DNA from: Pedobacter antarcticus
GTDB lineage: Bacteria > Bacteroidota > Bacteroidia > Sphingobacteriales > Sphingobacteriaceae
NCBI RefSeq assembly: GCF_900112985.1
Contig: NZ_FONS01000013.1
Span: forward strand, 1 to 64,000
Direction: 5' to 3'
DNA: 64,000 nucleotides
The notes under the pieces are model-generated. The model worked only from the letters and a program-made list of their open reading frames with translations, did no database searches and was not told the origin of the DNA. Position 1 is the first letter of the stretch. Each line of letters opens with the position of its first letter. A program made the position numbers and the translations under genes. This document shows, piece after piece, positions 27,181 through 36,029 of the stretch.

Positions 27181-27657
27181 ATGAAAGCTCATCAACTTCA
27201 ATTCGTACAGAAAATGCCGGTTAGTCTTGAACAGGCTTGGGATTTTTTCTCATCTCCACTAAATCTCGCTAAAATCACCCCTGAAGAAATGGCTTTTAAA
27301 GTCACCTCGAACATAAACCCCATCGATAAAATGTATGCAGGGATGATCATCACGTATAAAGTTTCTCCGGTAGCGGGCATCAAATTAAACTGGATGACAG
27401 AAATTACACAGGTAGAAGAGCAGCGTTATTTTATTGATGAGCAAAGATTCGGTCCATATCAATTCTGGCACCATCAGCATCATTTCAAGAGTATACCAGG
27501 TGGTGTGGAAATGACAGATGTGCTTACCTACGGAATGCCCCTGGGTTTTTTGGGTACAATAGCAAACAGCCTGTTCGTGGCGAACAAGCTGCAGCAGATT
27601 TTTAAATACAGAAAAGAAAAGGTAGACGCTCTTTTCGGCAGTTATGAAATATTATAG
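27181..27657 (+). CDS. SRPBCC-family ligand-binding/polyketide-cyclase-like protein
   Basis: A 158-residue protein with START/Bet v1-type (SRPBCC) features: VQKMPVSLEQAWDFFSSPLNLAKITPEEM at the N terminus (split here over residues 9-38), a curved sheet with NWMTEITQVEEQRYFIDEQRFGPYQFWHHQHHF and a long C-terminal helix LFVANKLQQIFKYRKEKVDALFG. Proteins of this kind are often annotated as cell-division-inhibitor-like, without firm evidence. No signal peptide. It converges with the radical SAM gene with 4 bp between the stops. Ligand unknown. Confidence 0.85.
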   Translation: MKAHQLQFVQKMPVSLEQAWDFFSSPLNLAKITPEEMAFKVTSNINPIDKMYAGMIITYKVSPVAGIKLNWMTEITQVEEQRYFIDEQRFGPYQFWHHQHHFKSIPGGVEMTDVLTYGMPLGFLGTIANSLFVANKLQQIFKYRKEKVDALFGSYEIL

Positions 27658-27661
27658 GAAT

Positions 27662-28627
27662 TTATACAGCCTGAGCATCTGCGACTACATAAGCGGAGCC
27701 TTGTACTACTCCCCTTTTTTCAATTTCTTTATCTATATAAGTCTGAATAGCGGATTTGTTTAACCCCCAGTTTGGAGCTATAAGTAAATCCCAGTCTGAA
27801 ATACCGAATAAACGCTGAATAACAATATCCGGCCTGAGTAGCGGAATCAATTTACATAGCAGATCTGTATATTCTTCCAGACTGAATAAGTGAAATGGTT
27901 CTTTTTTAAACTTGGCTCCCATAATCGAACCTTCTACGATATGCAGGTGGTGGAATTTAACGAATTTTATTTGCGGGAAACGGTTAATTTCATGAATGTA
28001 ACCCAGCATCATTTCTTCCGTTTCCCAGGGAAATCCAAAGATGGTATGTACGCAAAGATCTAACTTTGAATTTTCAAGCAATTTAACAGCTTCTACAAAT
28101 TCTCCATGACTGCATCCACGGTTAATCTTTTCCAGGGTTTCATCATAAATAGATTCCATCCCCATCTCCAGATCCACATCAAACCGGTCTGAGTAGCTTT
28201 CCAGCAGCGCAACTTTCTCTGCATCTATACAATCTGGACGCGTACCCACTGAAAAACCAACAACGTCTTCAGGATTAATAGACAACGCTTCGTCATACAT
28301 CATTTTCAGATAATGAACCGGAGCGTAAGTATTGGTATTAGGCTGGAAATAAACAATAAACTTGTCGGCCTTATAAAAACCCTTACCTCTCTCCATACCC
28401 TGCTCCAGCTGCTCCCGAATAGTCGGCAGCTTCCTGGATAACTCAGGTGTAAAAGAATCGACATTACAATAAGTACAGCCACCATAGCCTTTACTTCCGT
28501 CCCTGTTAGGACAGGTAAAACCGCCATCAACAATAACTTTAAATACCCGCTGCCCTTTATACTTTTCCTTAAGGTGAGTACCGTAATTATTATAACCTTT
28601 TATTCCTGAATCTAGTGGAGTTCCCAA
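27662..28627 (-). CDS. TIGR01212-family radical SAM protein (YhcC-like)
   Basis: A 321-residue radical SAM protein. The signature FTCPNRDGSKGYGGCTYCN places the cluster cysteines at 39, 51 and 54, with the unusually long spacing that marks the TIGR01212/YhcC group. Further family text: YFQPNTNTYAPVHYLK, VGFSVGTRPDCI, DLEMGMESIYDETLEKINRGCSHGEF and HTIFGFPWETEEMM. Catalytic substrate unknown; E. coli YhcC lies near gltB but its role is unresolved. Its upstream 116-bp gap to the permease contains that gene's terminator. Confidence 0.92.
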   Translation of the reverse strand: MGTPLDSGIKGYNNYGTHLKEKYKGQRVFKVIVDGGFTCPNRDGSKGYGGCTYCNVDSFTPELSRKLPTIREQLEQGMERGKGFYKADKFIVYFQPNTNTYAPVHYLKMMYDEALSINPEDVVGFSVGTRPDCIDAEKVALLESYSDRFDVDLEMGMESIYDETLEKINRGCSHGEFVEAVKLLENSKLDLCVHTIFGFPWETEEMMLGYIHEINRFPQIKFVKFHHLHIVEGSIMGAKFKKEPFHLFSLEEYTDLLCKLIPLLRPDIVIQRLFGISDWDLLIAPNWGLNKSAIQTYIDKEIEKRGVVQGSAYVVADAQAV

Positions 28628-28693
28628 TTGCTTTTTTTTTCACAAAAATACAGCTTTTAATTTATTCTTTTTGTCAGCAAAAATGCAGAAATG

Positions 28694-28725
28694 AAAAAGC
28701 CTGTACCCTGGTTAAGGATACAGGC
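28694..28725 (-). terminator. Intrinsic terminator of the first APC permease
   Basis: On the minus strand GCCTGTATCC, loop TTAACCA, GGGTACAGGC is followed by five U residues (down to 28694). One T-G wobble in the stem. It ends transcription of the permease gene before the radical SAM gene. Confidence 0.8.
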
Positions 28726-28743
28726 ATCAGCTAGAAATACTTT

Positions 28744-30162
28744 TTAATTTTCTACTGCTGGTTTTGACAGGTAATAAACAGGAATACCCGCCAGCATAAT
28801 TAACACTCCCCAGCCGCAGGTATCCAATCTGGTTAGTAATAAAGCAATACATATAGCACTGGCAAAGAGAATATATATCACTGGCAATACCGGATAACCG
28901 AAAGCTTTATAAGGCCGGACTGTGTCAGGTTGCTTCTTACGAAGAATGAAAATACCGGCTATTGTAAGTATGTAGAATATAATTACTATTATCATCACGT
29001 AGTCCAGCAGATCTCCATATTTACCTGTAAGACATAAAACAGAAGCCCATATGCATTGAAACCACAAGGCCCAGCCAGGAACACCCGAAGCATTCAGCCT
29101 GGATGCTTTTTTAAAGAACAAACCGTCCCCCGCCATCGTATAATACACTCTCGCTCCAGCCATAATCAGCCCGTTATTACAGGCAAATGTGGAAATCATA
29201 ATCATTACGGCAATAATAATTGTTCCCGTATCTCCAAAAATATACTGTGCGGCGTCTACAGCTACCCTGTCGGACTTTGCAGTCGCAATCTCCTGCAGCG
29301 GCATCACCGCAACATACATCAGATTGGCCAGAATGTAAATTACACTCACGATAAACGTCCCCAGAAACAAACTTAATCCCACATTGCGCTCCGGCTTCCT
29401 GATCTCGCCCGCAATGAATGTAACGCCCACCCAGGCATCGCTGGAAAATAAAGATCCAACCATAGCCGCAGCTATTCCTGAGAGCAGCGCTGTACCGCCT
29501 ATAGACATCCAGCTGCCGCTTGCCACATCAAACGCCCTGGTATTCCAGGCGTCAGACCAGTTTGCATCCCAGACCGCTGTATTAGCACCGAAAAAGAACC
29601 CACCCGCTACCAGTCCGAGCAAAGAGAGAATTTTCACTATCGTGAGAAAAGTCTGCAGAATCTTCCCATCTTTCACCCCCCTGCTATTTATATAAGTAAG
29701 TATAATAATGGTCACGATGGAAACTAGCTGGGCTGCATTTAGCTGAAAGCCCCCCAAATCCATCAGTATATTTTCATCACTGAATGGTTCATAGAGATAT
29801 GCTGCGAACTTCGAAAATGCAACGCCCACTGCGGCTATAGTCCCGGTCTGAATAACCGCGAAGAAACTCCATCCGTACAAAAAGGCGATCAATTTATTAT
29901 ATGCCTCTTTCAGATAAACATACTGCCCCCCTGCCTTCGGGTACATTGCGCTCAGCTCACCGTAACTCACCGCAGCAATTACGGTGATTATCCCGGTAAG
30001 TACCCAGATCAGAATGAGCCAGCCAGCCGATCCAACCTGCCGGGCTATATCAGCCGATACGATAAAAATTCCTGATCCGATCATGGAGCCCACGACCAGC
30101 ATGGTGCCATCTAATAAGCCAAGTTCCCTTCTGAAAGAGCCCTCTTCCTGTTCTTTATTCAT
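28744..30162 (-). CDS. APC-family amino acid permease
   Basis: A 472-residue transporter with 12 predicted membrane helices. The N-terminal helix carries the APC consensus GTMLVVGSMIGSGIFIVSADI (20-40), with GSGIF as the substrate-carboxylate-binding loop, followed by SYGELSAMYPKAGGQYVYLKEAY. It resembles the LAT/YkbA-like exchangers more than the CAT-like permease at 32702. Substrate cannot be read from the sequence. It is transcribed divergently from the membrane pyrophosphatase, with 153 bp between them. Confidence 0.9.
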   Translation of the reverse strand: MNKEQEEGSFRRELGLLDGTMLVVGSMIGSGIFIVSADIARQVGSAGWLILIWVLTGIITVIAAVSYGELSAMYPKAGGQYVYLKEAYNKLIAFLYGWSFFAVIQTGTIAAVGVAFSKFAAYLYEPFSDENILMDLGGFQLNAAQLVSIVTIIILTYINSRGVKDGKILQTFLTIVKILSLLGLVAGGFFFGANTAVWDANWSDAWNTRAFDVASGSWMSIGGTALLSGIAAAMVGSLFSSDAWVGVTFIAGEIRKPERNVGLSLFLGTFIVSVIYILANLMYVAVMPLQEIATAKSDRVAVDAAQYIFGDTGTIIIAVMIMISTFACNNGLIMAGARVYYTMAGDGLFFKKASRLNASGVPGWALWFQCIWASVLCLTGKYGDLLDYVMIIVIIFYILTIAGIFILRKKQPDTVRPYKAFGYPVLPVIYILFASAICIALLLTRLDTCGWGVLIMLAGIPVYYLSKPAVEN

Positions 30163-30233
30163 ATCGCTGGTTTTGGTGGGTTGTTTTTTACACTAATATA
30201 GGTTTTACATTCAGCAGAAACCAGGACATTAAA

Positions 30234-30264
30234 TTTGGCAAAGTCGCAAACTCTCTTAAATTTG
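30234..30264 (+). promoter_or_regulatory. Bacteroidota-type promoter of hppA
   Basis: TTTG (30234-30237), 19 nt, TAAATTTG (30257-30264): a perfect match to both consensus elements. The implied leader is about 47 nt. Confidence 0.7.
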
Positions 30265-30315
30265 TATAGGAGCCCCTAATCTCCTGATGCTCAGCAACCA
30301 AATATCAAACCATAT

Positions 30316-32568
30316 ATGATTTTTTTACAGCAAAACCTAATCTATCTCATCCCCGTATTCGGGCTGATGGGAATTATTGTGATGGCGTTTCAACGTGCCT
30401 GGGTTAACCGGCAGGATGCCGGGGACAGCAAGATGTCAGAACTTGCAGGTTATATTGCAGATGGTGCAATGGCATTTCTTCGCGCCGAATGGAAAGTTCT
30501 AAGCTATTTTGTTATCATCGCCAGTATTCTGCTTGCCTGGTCCGGAACGTTAAAAGGAAGTCCGGAGAGCCCAATACATTCCAGTCCCGTAATCGCTATT
30601 GCTTTCATAATAGGGGCTGTATTCTCTGCTTTCGCCGGATTCATCGGTATGCGAATTGCAACCCGTGCCAACGTCAGAACCACACAGGCAGCAAGAACGA
30701 GTCTGCGCAAAGCGCTGCAAGTGGCCTTCACAGGAGGTACAGTAATGGGATTCGGCGTGGCTGGATTAGCAATTTTCGGATTGGGCAGTGTCTTTATTAT
30801 ACTATACCACAGCTTTGTTAACCCTGCGGGTCCCGATGCTTCAGCAGAATTAAAAAAGACAATCGAAGTACTGGCAGGATTTTCACTGGGAGCGGAGAGT
30901 ATCGCTCTTTTTGCAAGAGTCGGAGGAGGCATTTATACTAAGGCAGCAGATGTCGGCGCCGATCTTGTAGGAAAGGTAGAAGCAGGTATTCCCGAAGACG
31001 ACGTTAGAAACCCGGCCACCATAGCCGATAATGTAGGAGATAACGTTGGTGACGTAGCTGGTATGGGCGCAGATCTTTTCGGCTCATATGTGGCAACGAT
31101 TCTTGCCACAATGGTTCTTGGACAGGAAATTGAATCTGCAGATGCATTTGGAGGAATGGCACCTGTACTTCTGCCAATGCTTATTGCGGGTCTCGGTTTG
31201 ATCTTCTCTATGATATCTTCCGTATTTGTCAGGATTAAAACCGATAAAGACAGTGTACAGCAAGCCCTGAACATGGGAAACTGGATGTCTATCATGCTAA
31301 CTGCTGTCGCTTCTTATTTTGCCGTACGCTGGTTATTGCCCCCGACCATGGTTATACGCGGGTTTGAATTTACACCTACCGCTGTCTATTACGCCATTCT
31401 TATCGGCCTGCTGGTTGGAACATTGATGAGCTTAATCACCGAGTACTATACCGCAATGGGCAAAAGACCCGTCAATTCGATCATACAGCAAAGTTCAACG
31501 GGACATGCTACCAACATAATCGGTGGACTCTCTGTCGGTATGGAATCAACAGTATTACCTATTCTTGTACTTGCAGGCGGAATTTACGGCTCCTATCATT
31601 TTGCAGGTTTTTATGGTGTGGCAATCGCAGCTGCAGGCATGATGGCCACTACTGCTATGCAACTGGCAATCGATGCCTTCGGTCCAATTGCCGATAATGC
31701 CGGAGGAATTGCAGAAATGAGCGGTTTACCTGCAGAAGTACGTGAACGGACGGACATACTTGATGCGGTTGGGAACACTACTGCTGCTACCGGAAAAGGA
31801 TTCGCTATCGCATCTGCAGCACTTACTTCCCTGGCCCTTTTCGCAGCCTTCGCCGGAATTTCTGGAATTACAGCTATAGATATTTATAAAGCAGATGTAC
31901 TTGCTGGTCTTTTCGTTGGCGGAATGATTCCTTTTATTTTTTCCGCCCTATGTATATCGGCCGTTGGAAGGGCTGCTATGGCTATGGTACGGGAAGTCAG
32001 ACGGCAGTTTAAAGAGATCCCGGGCATTATGGAGTATAAAGCCAAGCCAGAATACGAGAAATGTGTGGCCATTTCGACGGAGGCTTCGATACGGGAAATG
32101 GTATTGCCCGGTGCGATTGCTTTGCTCAGCCCTATAATCGTCGGCTTTATCTTCGGCCCTGAAGTGCTCGGTGGACTGCTGGCGGGTGTTACTGTATCTG
32201 GCGTACTGATGGGGATTTTTCAGTCTAATGCCGGTGGCGCCTGGGACAATGCGAAAAAATCATTTGAAAAAGGCGTGTTGATTAACGGAGAGATGGAATT
32301 CAAAGGATCTGACTCTCATAAAGCATCTGTAACAGGCGACACTGTTGGAGATCCGTTCAAAGACACCTCCGGACCGTCTATGAATATCCTTATTAAATTA
32401 ATGTCTATTGTTTCTCTGGTCATTGCACCACATATTGCGGTACCTTTTGTGAAAAACGCAAAAACTGAGATCAGAAAAGAGATCCAAATTCAACAATCAA
32501 CAGATTTAAACGGAGTAATCAAAAGAGACACTATCAAAAATGTTACCGATACATTGTTAATTCCATAA
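30316..32568 (+). CDS. hppA: Membrane-bound ion-translocating pyrophosphatase
   Basis: A 750-residue, 16-helix pump that couples pyrophosphate hydrolysis to Na+ and/or H+ export. The substrate site is DVGADLVGKVEAGIPEDD (212-229) with NPATIADNVGDNVGDVAGMGADLFGSY just after, and the second acidic loops are at DAFGPIADNAGGIAEM and DNAKKSFEKG. GNTTAATGKG (486-495) has Ala and Gly at the two positions that are Lys and Thr in K+-independent enzymes, so this one should need K+. The C-terminal 40 residues after the last helix are polar and longer than usual. Whether Na+ or H+ is pumped cannot be settled from the sequence alone. Confidence 0.95.
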   Translation: MIFLQQNLIYLIPVFGLMGIIVMAFQRAWVNRQDAGDSKMSELAGYIADGAMAFLRAEWKVLSYFVIIASILLAWSGTLKGSPESPIHSSPVIAIAFIIGAVFSAFAGFIGMRIATRANVRTTQAARTSLRKALQVAFTGGTVMGFGVAGLAIFGLGSVFIILYHSFVNPAGPDASAELKKTIEVLAGFSLGAESIALFARVGGGIYTKAADVGADLVGKVEAGIPEDDVRNPATIADNVGDNVGDVAGMGADLFGSYVATILATMVLGQEIESADAFGGMAPVLLPMLIAGLGLIFSMISSVFVRIKTDKDSVQQALNMGNWMSIMLTAVASYFAVRWLLPPTMVIRGFEFTPTAVYYAILIGLLVGTLMSLITEYYTAMGKRPVNSIIQQSSTGHATNIIGGLSVGMESTVLPILVLAGGIYGSYHFAGFYGVAIAAAGMMATTAMQLAIDAFGPIADNAGGIAEMSGLPAEVRERTDILDAVGNTTAATGKGFAIASAALTSLALFAAFAGISGITAIDIYKADVLAGLFVGGMIPFIFSALCISAVGRAAMAMVREVRRQFKEIPGIMEYKAKPEYEKCVAISTEASIREMVLPGAIALLSPIIVGFIFGPEVLGGLLAGVTVSGVLMGIFQSNAGGAWDNAKKSFEKGVLINGEMEFKGSDSHKASVTGDTVGDPFKDTSGPSMNILIKLMSIVSLVIAPHIAVPFVKNAKTEIRKEIQIQQSTDLNGVIKRDTIKNVTDTLLIP

Positions 32569-32639
32569 AAAATGGAATCAGTTTAGGGAATAAATGGTAT
32601 TTCCAAAAAAAATCCCTTTTATTCTTAAATTTTTTTAAT

Positions 32640-32647
32640 TAGGTTTG
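32640..32647 (+). promoter_or_regulatory. Candidate -7 element of the CAT-like permease gene
   Basis: TAGGTTTG matches TAnnTTTG, 54 bp before the ATG at 32702. No convincing -33 TTTG lies at the right distance, so this is a weaker candidate than the others. Confidence 0.35.
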
Positions 32648-32701
32648 AAACTGTATTAACCCACCAAGTAAATCAAAAAATTTAAACCATCAAATTAACT
32701 T

Positions 32702-34186
32702 ATGTTATTTAAAAAATCTATTCCACAATTATTGGCTGAGGCTAATGAAAGTGGTGAGGGTACTTTACAACGCTCATTAACAAGTTTCAACCTCGTCGCG
32801 TTAGGCGTTGGTGCAATTATCGGAGCAGGGTTATTTTCCCTGACTGGGATAGCAGCGGCAGATAACGCTGGGCCGGCAGTAATCCTCTCCTTCATCATTG
32901 CAGCGATAGGATGTGGATTTGCTGGGCTATGTTACGCGGAATTTGCCTCCATGATTCCGGTAGCAGGAAGTGCCTACACTTACTCTTATGCTACAATGGG
33001 AGAATTTATGGCCTGGATTATTGGCTGGGATCTGGTCCTTGAGTATGCTTTAAGTGCTGCAACTGTAGCTGCCAGCTGGTCACAGTACTTTTCACAATTC
33101 CTTCTGGAGTTCGGTATCCATTTTCCACAACAGCTCCTGCATGGTCCCTGGGAGGGAGGCTTGATTAACCTGCCTGCTATAATAATTGTATGCTTGCTGT
33201 CAATGCTGTTAATCCGCGGTACTAAAGACTCCTCTACAGTTAATAACGTTCTTGTTATTGTAAAAGTAGCGGTTGTATTGATTTTTATTGCTTTAGGATG
33301 GAGCTTTATTGATCCGGCAAACCACACCCCTTTTATCCCGGCAAATGCTGGTGAAGAAGCTGTTAAAGCAGGTACTAAAGGATTCTTTGAATTCTTCGCA
33401 AGTGATGACTTTGGCCATTTCGGTATCAGCGGTGTTTTACGTGGAGCCGGAGTAGTTTTCTTTGCATTTATCGGTTTTGATGCCGTAAGTACTGCTGCAC
33501 AGGAAGCAAAAAACCCACAAAAAGGTATGCCGATTGGTATTATCGGATCTTTGATCGTTTGTACATTACTTTACGTTCTGTTCTCTTATGTAATGACAGG
33601 ATTAGAGAATTACACGAAATTTGCAGGTGACGCTAAACCAGTTGCAACTGCATTTGCACAGACCGGATACACCTTCCTTAATCGTTTCCTGATGGTTGCG
33701 ATTCTTGCTGGTTACACTTCGGTAATCCTGGTTATGTTACTTGGACAAAGCCGTGTATTCTATAGTATGAGTAAAGATGGGTTGTTACCTAAAATCTTCT
33801 CTGACTTACACAAAACAAACCAGACGCCTTGGAAAACCAATCTGATGTTTATGGTCTTTGTAAGTATCTTCGCTGGTTTCGTACCGGTTTCTGACCTGGG
33901 TCATATGGTAAGTATCGGTACCCTGTTTGCCTTCTCACTGGTATGTATAGGTGTATTGATTCTTAGAAAAACTGATCCGGATCTGGTAAGACCTTTCCGT
34001 ACGCCATTAGTACCACTTGTACCTATTCTGGGTATTATTGTGTGCGTGCTGATGATGGCTTCCCTACCGATTGTAAGTTGGGAACGTTTAGGAATCTGGA
34101 TGGCCTTAGGGGTCGCCATTTATTATGCGTATGGACGTAAACATAGTTATATCAGAAAAGCGCATCATGACTCATTGAAAAAATAA
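32702..34186 (+). CDS. CAT-like APC amino acid permease
   Basis: A 494-residue amino-acid permease of the cationic-amino-acid-transporter-like branch. It has a short cytosolic N terminus (FKKSIPQLLAEANE) and 12 or so helices. Family text: VALGVGAIIGAGLFSLTGIAA (38-58), CYAEFASMIPVAGSAYTYSY and FIGFDAVSTAAQEAKNPQKGMP. Its sequence is clearly paralogous to the longer permease at 55955. Substrate unknown. The gene follows hppA by 133 bp with its own candidate promoter, and is closed by a strong terminator. Confidence 0.92.
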   Translation: MLFKKSIPQLLAEANESGEGTLQRSLTSFNLVALGVGAIIGAGLFSLTGIAAADNAGPAVILSFIIAAIGCGFAGLCYAEFASMIPVAGSAYTYSYATMGEFMAWIIGWDLVLEYALSAATVAASWSQYFSQFLLEFGIHFPQQLLHGPWEGGLINLPAIIIVCLLSMLLIRGTKDSSTVNNVLVIVKVAVVLIFIALGWSFIDPANHTPFIPANAGEEAVKAGTKGFFEFFASDDFGHFGISGVLRGAGVVFFAFIGFDAVSTAAQEAKNPQKGMPIGIIGSLIVCTLLYVLFSYVMTGLENYTKFAGDAKPVATAFAQTGYTFLNRFLMVAILAGYTSVILVMLLGQSRVFYSMSKDGLLPKIFSDLHKTNQTPWKTNLMFMVFVSIFAGFVPVSDLGHMVSIGTLFAFSLVCIGVLILRKTDPDLVRPFRTPLVPLVPILGIIVCVLMMASLPIVSWERLGIWMALGVAIYYAYGRKHSYIRKAHHDSLKK

Positions 34187-34206
34187 GTTATCCATTTTTA
34201 TGAATA

Positions 34207-34240
34207 AATTAAAAAGCCACTTCACAGTGGCTTTTTAATT
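34207..34240. terminator. Intrinsic terminator after the CAT-like permease
   Basis: AATTAAAAAGCCACT (34207-34221), loop TCAC, AGTGGCTTTTTAATT (34226-34240): a perfect 15-bp stem followed by T-rich DNA. Confidence 0.9.
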
Positions 34241-34275
34241 TTTAGAATTTCTACATTTACACAAAAAATGTTCTC

Positions 34276-34842
34276 ATGGAATTCAAGTTCAGTCAAATTC
34301 TGTCTACCTCAATGGTCCTGTTTGCCATTATAGACATTCTAGGTTCCATCCCCGTAGTTATTCAGCTCCGCAAAAAAGCCGGTCATATCGAATCAGAGAA
34401 AGCGACATTGGTGGCTACAACGCTTATGATCATGTTTCTTTTTTTAGGCGAGTCCATGCTCAAGGTGATTGGACTAGATGTAGCATCATTTGCTATTGCC
34501 GGGTCTTTAGTAATTTTCTTTATTGCAATGGAGATGGTATTAGGACTGACAATATTTAAGGAAGAAGCACCCGAAACCATATCAATCGTACCACTTGCTT
34601 TCCCGCTTATTGCCGGAGCAGGTAGCATGACCACATTGCTTTCACTTAAAACAGAGTACGACACACAAAATATAGTCGTCGGCATCCTGATCAATATGTT
34701 ATTTGTTTATTTCGTGCTGAAGAACACGGAGAGACTAGAAAAACTATTTGGGAAATCTGGCCTGAATGTGATGCGGAAAGCATTTGGTGTGATCCTGCTC
34801 GCAATTGCCATTAAGCTGTTTAGAAACAATACCGGACTGTAA
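34276..34842 (+). CDS. MarC-family integral membrane protein
   Basis: A 188-residue protein with six predicted membrane helices and MarC-family text: LFAIIDILGSIPVVIQLRKKAG at the start (split over 16-38), IAGSLVIFFIAMEMVLG and IVPLAFPLIAGAGSMTTLL (about 118-136). MarC proteins were once linked to multiple antibiotic resistance, but that link has been withdrawn; the transported substrate is unknown. It converges on the rRNA methyltransferase with a 23-bp gap. A short hairpin TACCGGA/TCCGGTA spans its stop codon without a U tract. Confidence 0.9.
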   Translation: MEFKFSQILSTSMVLFAIIDILGSIPVVIQLRKKAGHIESEKATLVATTLMIMFLFLGESMLKVIGLDVASFAIAGSLVIFFIAMEMVLGLTIFKEEAPETISIVPLAFPLIAGAGSMTTLLSLKTEYDTQNIVVGILINMLFVYFVLKNTERLEKLFGKSGLNVMRKAFGVILLAIAIKLFRNNTGL

Positions 34843-34865
34843 ACACAATCCGGTATCGGTAATAC

Positions 34866-36029
34866 TTATTTTTTAAGAAAGCGGGCCACAAACATACTGT
34901 CTGCTTTATGCTGATATCCTGTAATTACACGCATTTCTACAAGTTCAAGCGGCAGTTCCTTTAAAAGAGCAGCGACAACATCTTCATTCTCCTTTCTGAA
35001 GACAGAACAAGTCATATAAATCAATGGCTTTCCTTTCTTCAGGTATTTTACAACATTTGTTGCAATACTTATCTGAAGGGCGGAGAAGTATGCTACTTTA
35101 GTTTCGTCGAACTGCACAAGCATTTCCGGGGTTCGGCCCCAAGTTCCTGATCCCGTACAAGGCGCATCCAGTAAAATACCGTCAAATGCATAATCATGTA
35201 AAACCTGATCATTATTTTGCAACAAATCCAGGGTTTTCTTCTGATATTTTTTGATACCTGCTGCCAGAAAGCGTTCATCCAGATTCCTAAGACTTGTTTC
35301 CCGGAGATCACTGACCATTAGCTGCACCTTAGGCTCCAATGCAGAAAGCAATAATGACTTTCCTCCTGAAGCTGCACAGCAGTCCCACCAGTAATCATAA
35401 GGCTGAGGTAAAAACAGCTCACCTGTAGCCTGCGAAGACAAATCCTGAACCTGATAATTCAGGCTTTCAGACAGTATATTCTCTAATTTGATTCCATTAG
35501 GCAGCGCTAGCGTCTCGTTACTTACATTCCTCACCGGAATCCCGGCTTCAGTAAGCTCTTCTGTAATCTTCAGATGATCCTTCTCCTGAATACGAATAAA
35601 AAGATCGGGTTGTACGAAAAAAGATTCAAGGAATGCCTGCTTATTAATTTCAGCAGAAAGCTCTTCACGGAACGCGAAAACATCTTCCAGCTTAAAATCA
35701 GGATAAGTATCCTCCACCAGTTTTATTTTGGCCTGAACAGGTAAAAGCTGATGTTCTGCCAGTTGTGGCAAATGTTCTGTGATCACCAGACTTCCGGACT
35801 GGCTGCAAAGAAAGTCTGCAACTGCCAACCTGGTAATTGTATCCCGTTGCGGAATTGCATTTCCCAAACGATAAAAACTATACAAATATCTGGAAGTCCA
35901 TCTGCGATCTGCAGATCCCATCTGCTTATGTTGCTTATAATAAGTAACTAAATGCCGGTGCAGAGGGATTTTCCCTTCGTAGGAAGCTAAAACCTGTTCA
36001 AAAGAGCGGATCTGATAGATTAATTTCAT
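34866..36029 (-). CDS. RsmB/NOP-family RNA (cytosine-5) methyltransferase
   Basis: A 387-residue SAM-dependent RNA m5C methyltransferase. The C-terminal catalytic domain shows CCAASGGKSLLLSAL (SAM site), DAPCTGSGTWGRTPEML with one of the two key cysteines, and YMTCSVFRKENEDVV with the catalytic TC motif. The N-terminal 150 residues are helical, as in RsmB, and may include a NusB-like region. The target is probably 16S rRNA, but the exact cytosine is unknown. The ATG overlaps the stop of the upstream lipoprotein gene by 4 nt (ATGA), which implies translational coupling. Confidence 0.92.
   Translation of the reverse strand: MKLIYQIRSFEQVLASYEGKIPLHRHLVTYYKQHKQMGSADRRWTSRYLYSFYRLGNAIPQRDTITRLAVADFLCSQSGSLVITEHLPQLAEHQLLPVQAKIKLVEDTYPDFKLEDVFAFREELSAEINKQAFLESFFVQPDLFIRIQEKDHLKITEELTEAGIPVRNVSNETLALPNGIKLENILSESLNYQVQDLSSQATGELFLPQPYDYWWDCCAASGGKSLLLSALEPKVQLMVSDLRETSLRNLDERFLAAGIKKYQKKTLDLLQNNDQVLHDYAFDGILLDAPCTGSGTWGRTPEMLVQFDETKVAYFSALQISIATNVVKYLKKGKPLIYMTCSVFRKENEDVVAALLKELPLELVEMRVITGYQHKADSMFVARFLKK

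Noticed and set aside
28306..28533. Alternative minus-strand frame overlapping the radical SAM gene
   Set aside because: Out-of-frame shadow; the radical SAM frame contains the full cysteine motif.
30933..31295. 120-residue minus-strand frame inside hppA
   Set aside because: Antisense shadow produced by the Gly/Ala-rich codons of the pyrophosphatase; rich in Ser, Pro and Thr without domain features.
34825..34860. Hairpin TACCGGA/TCCGGTA at the marC stop as terminator
   Set aside because: Stem of 7 bp, 12-nt loop and no T run; too weak to call.
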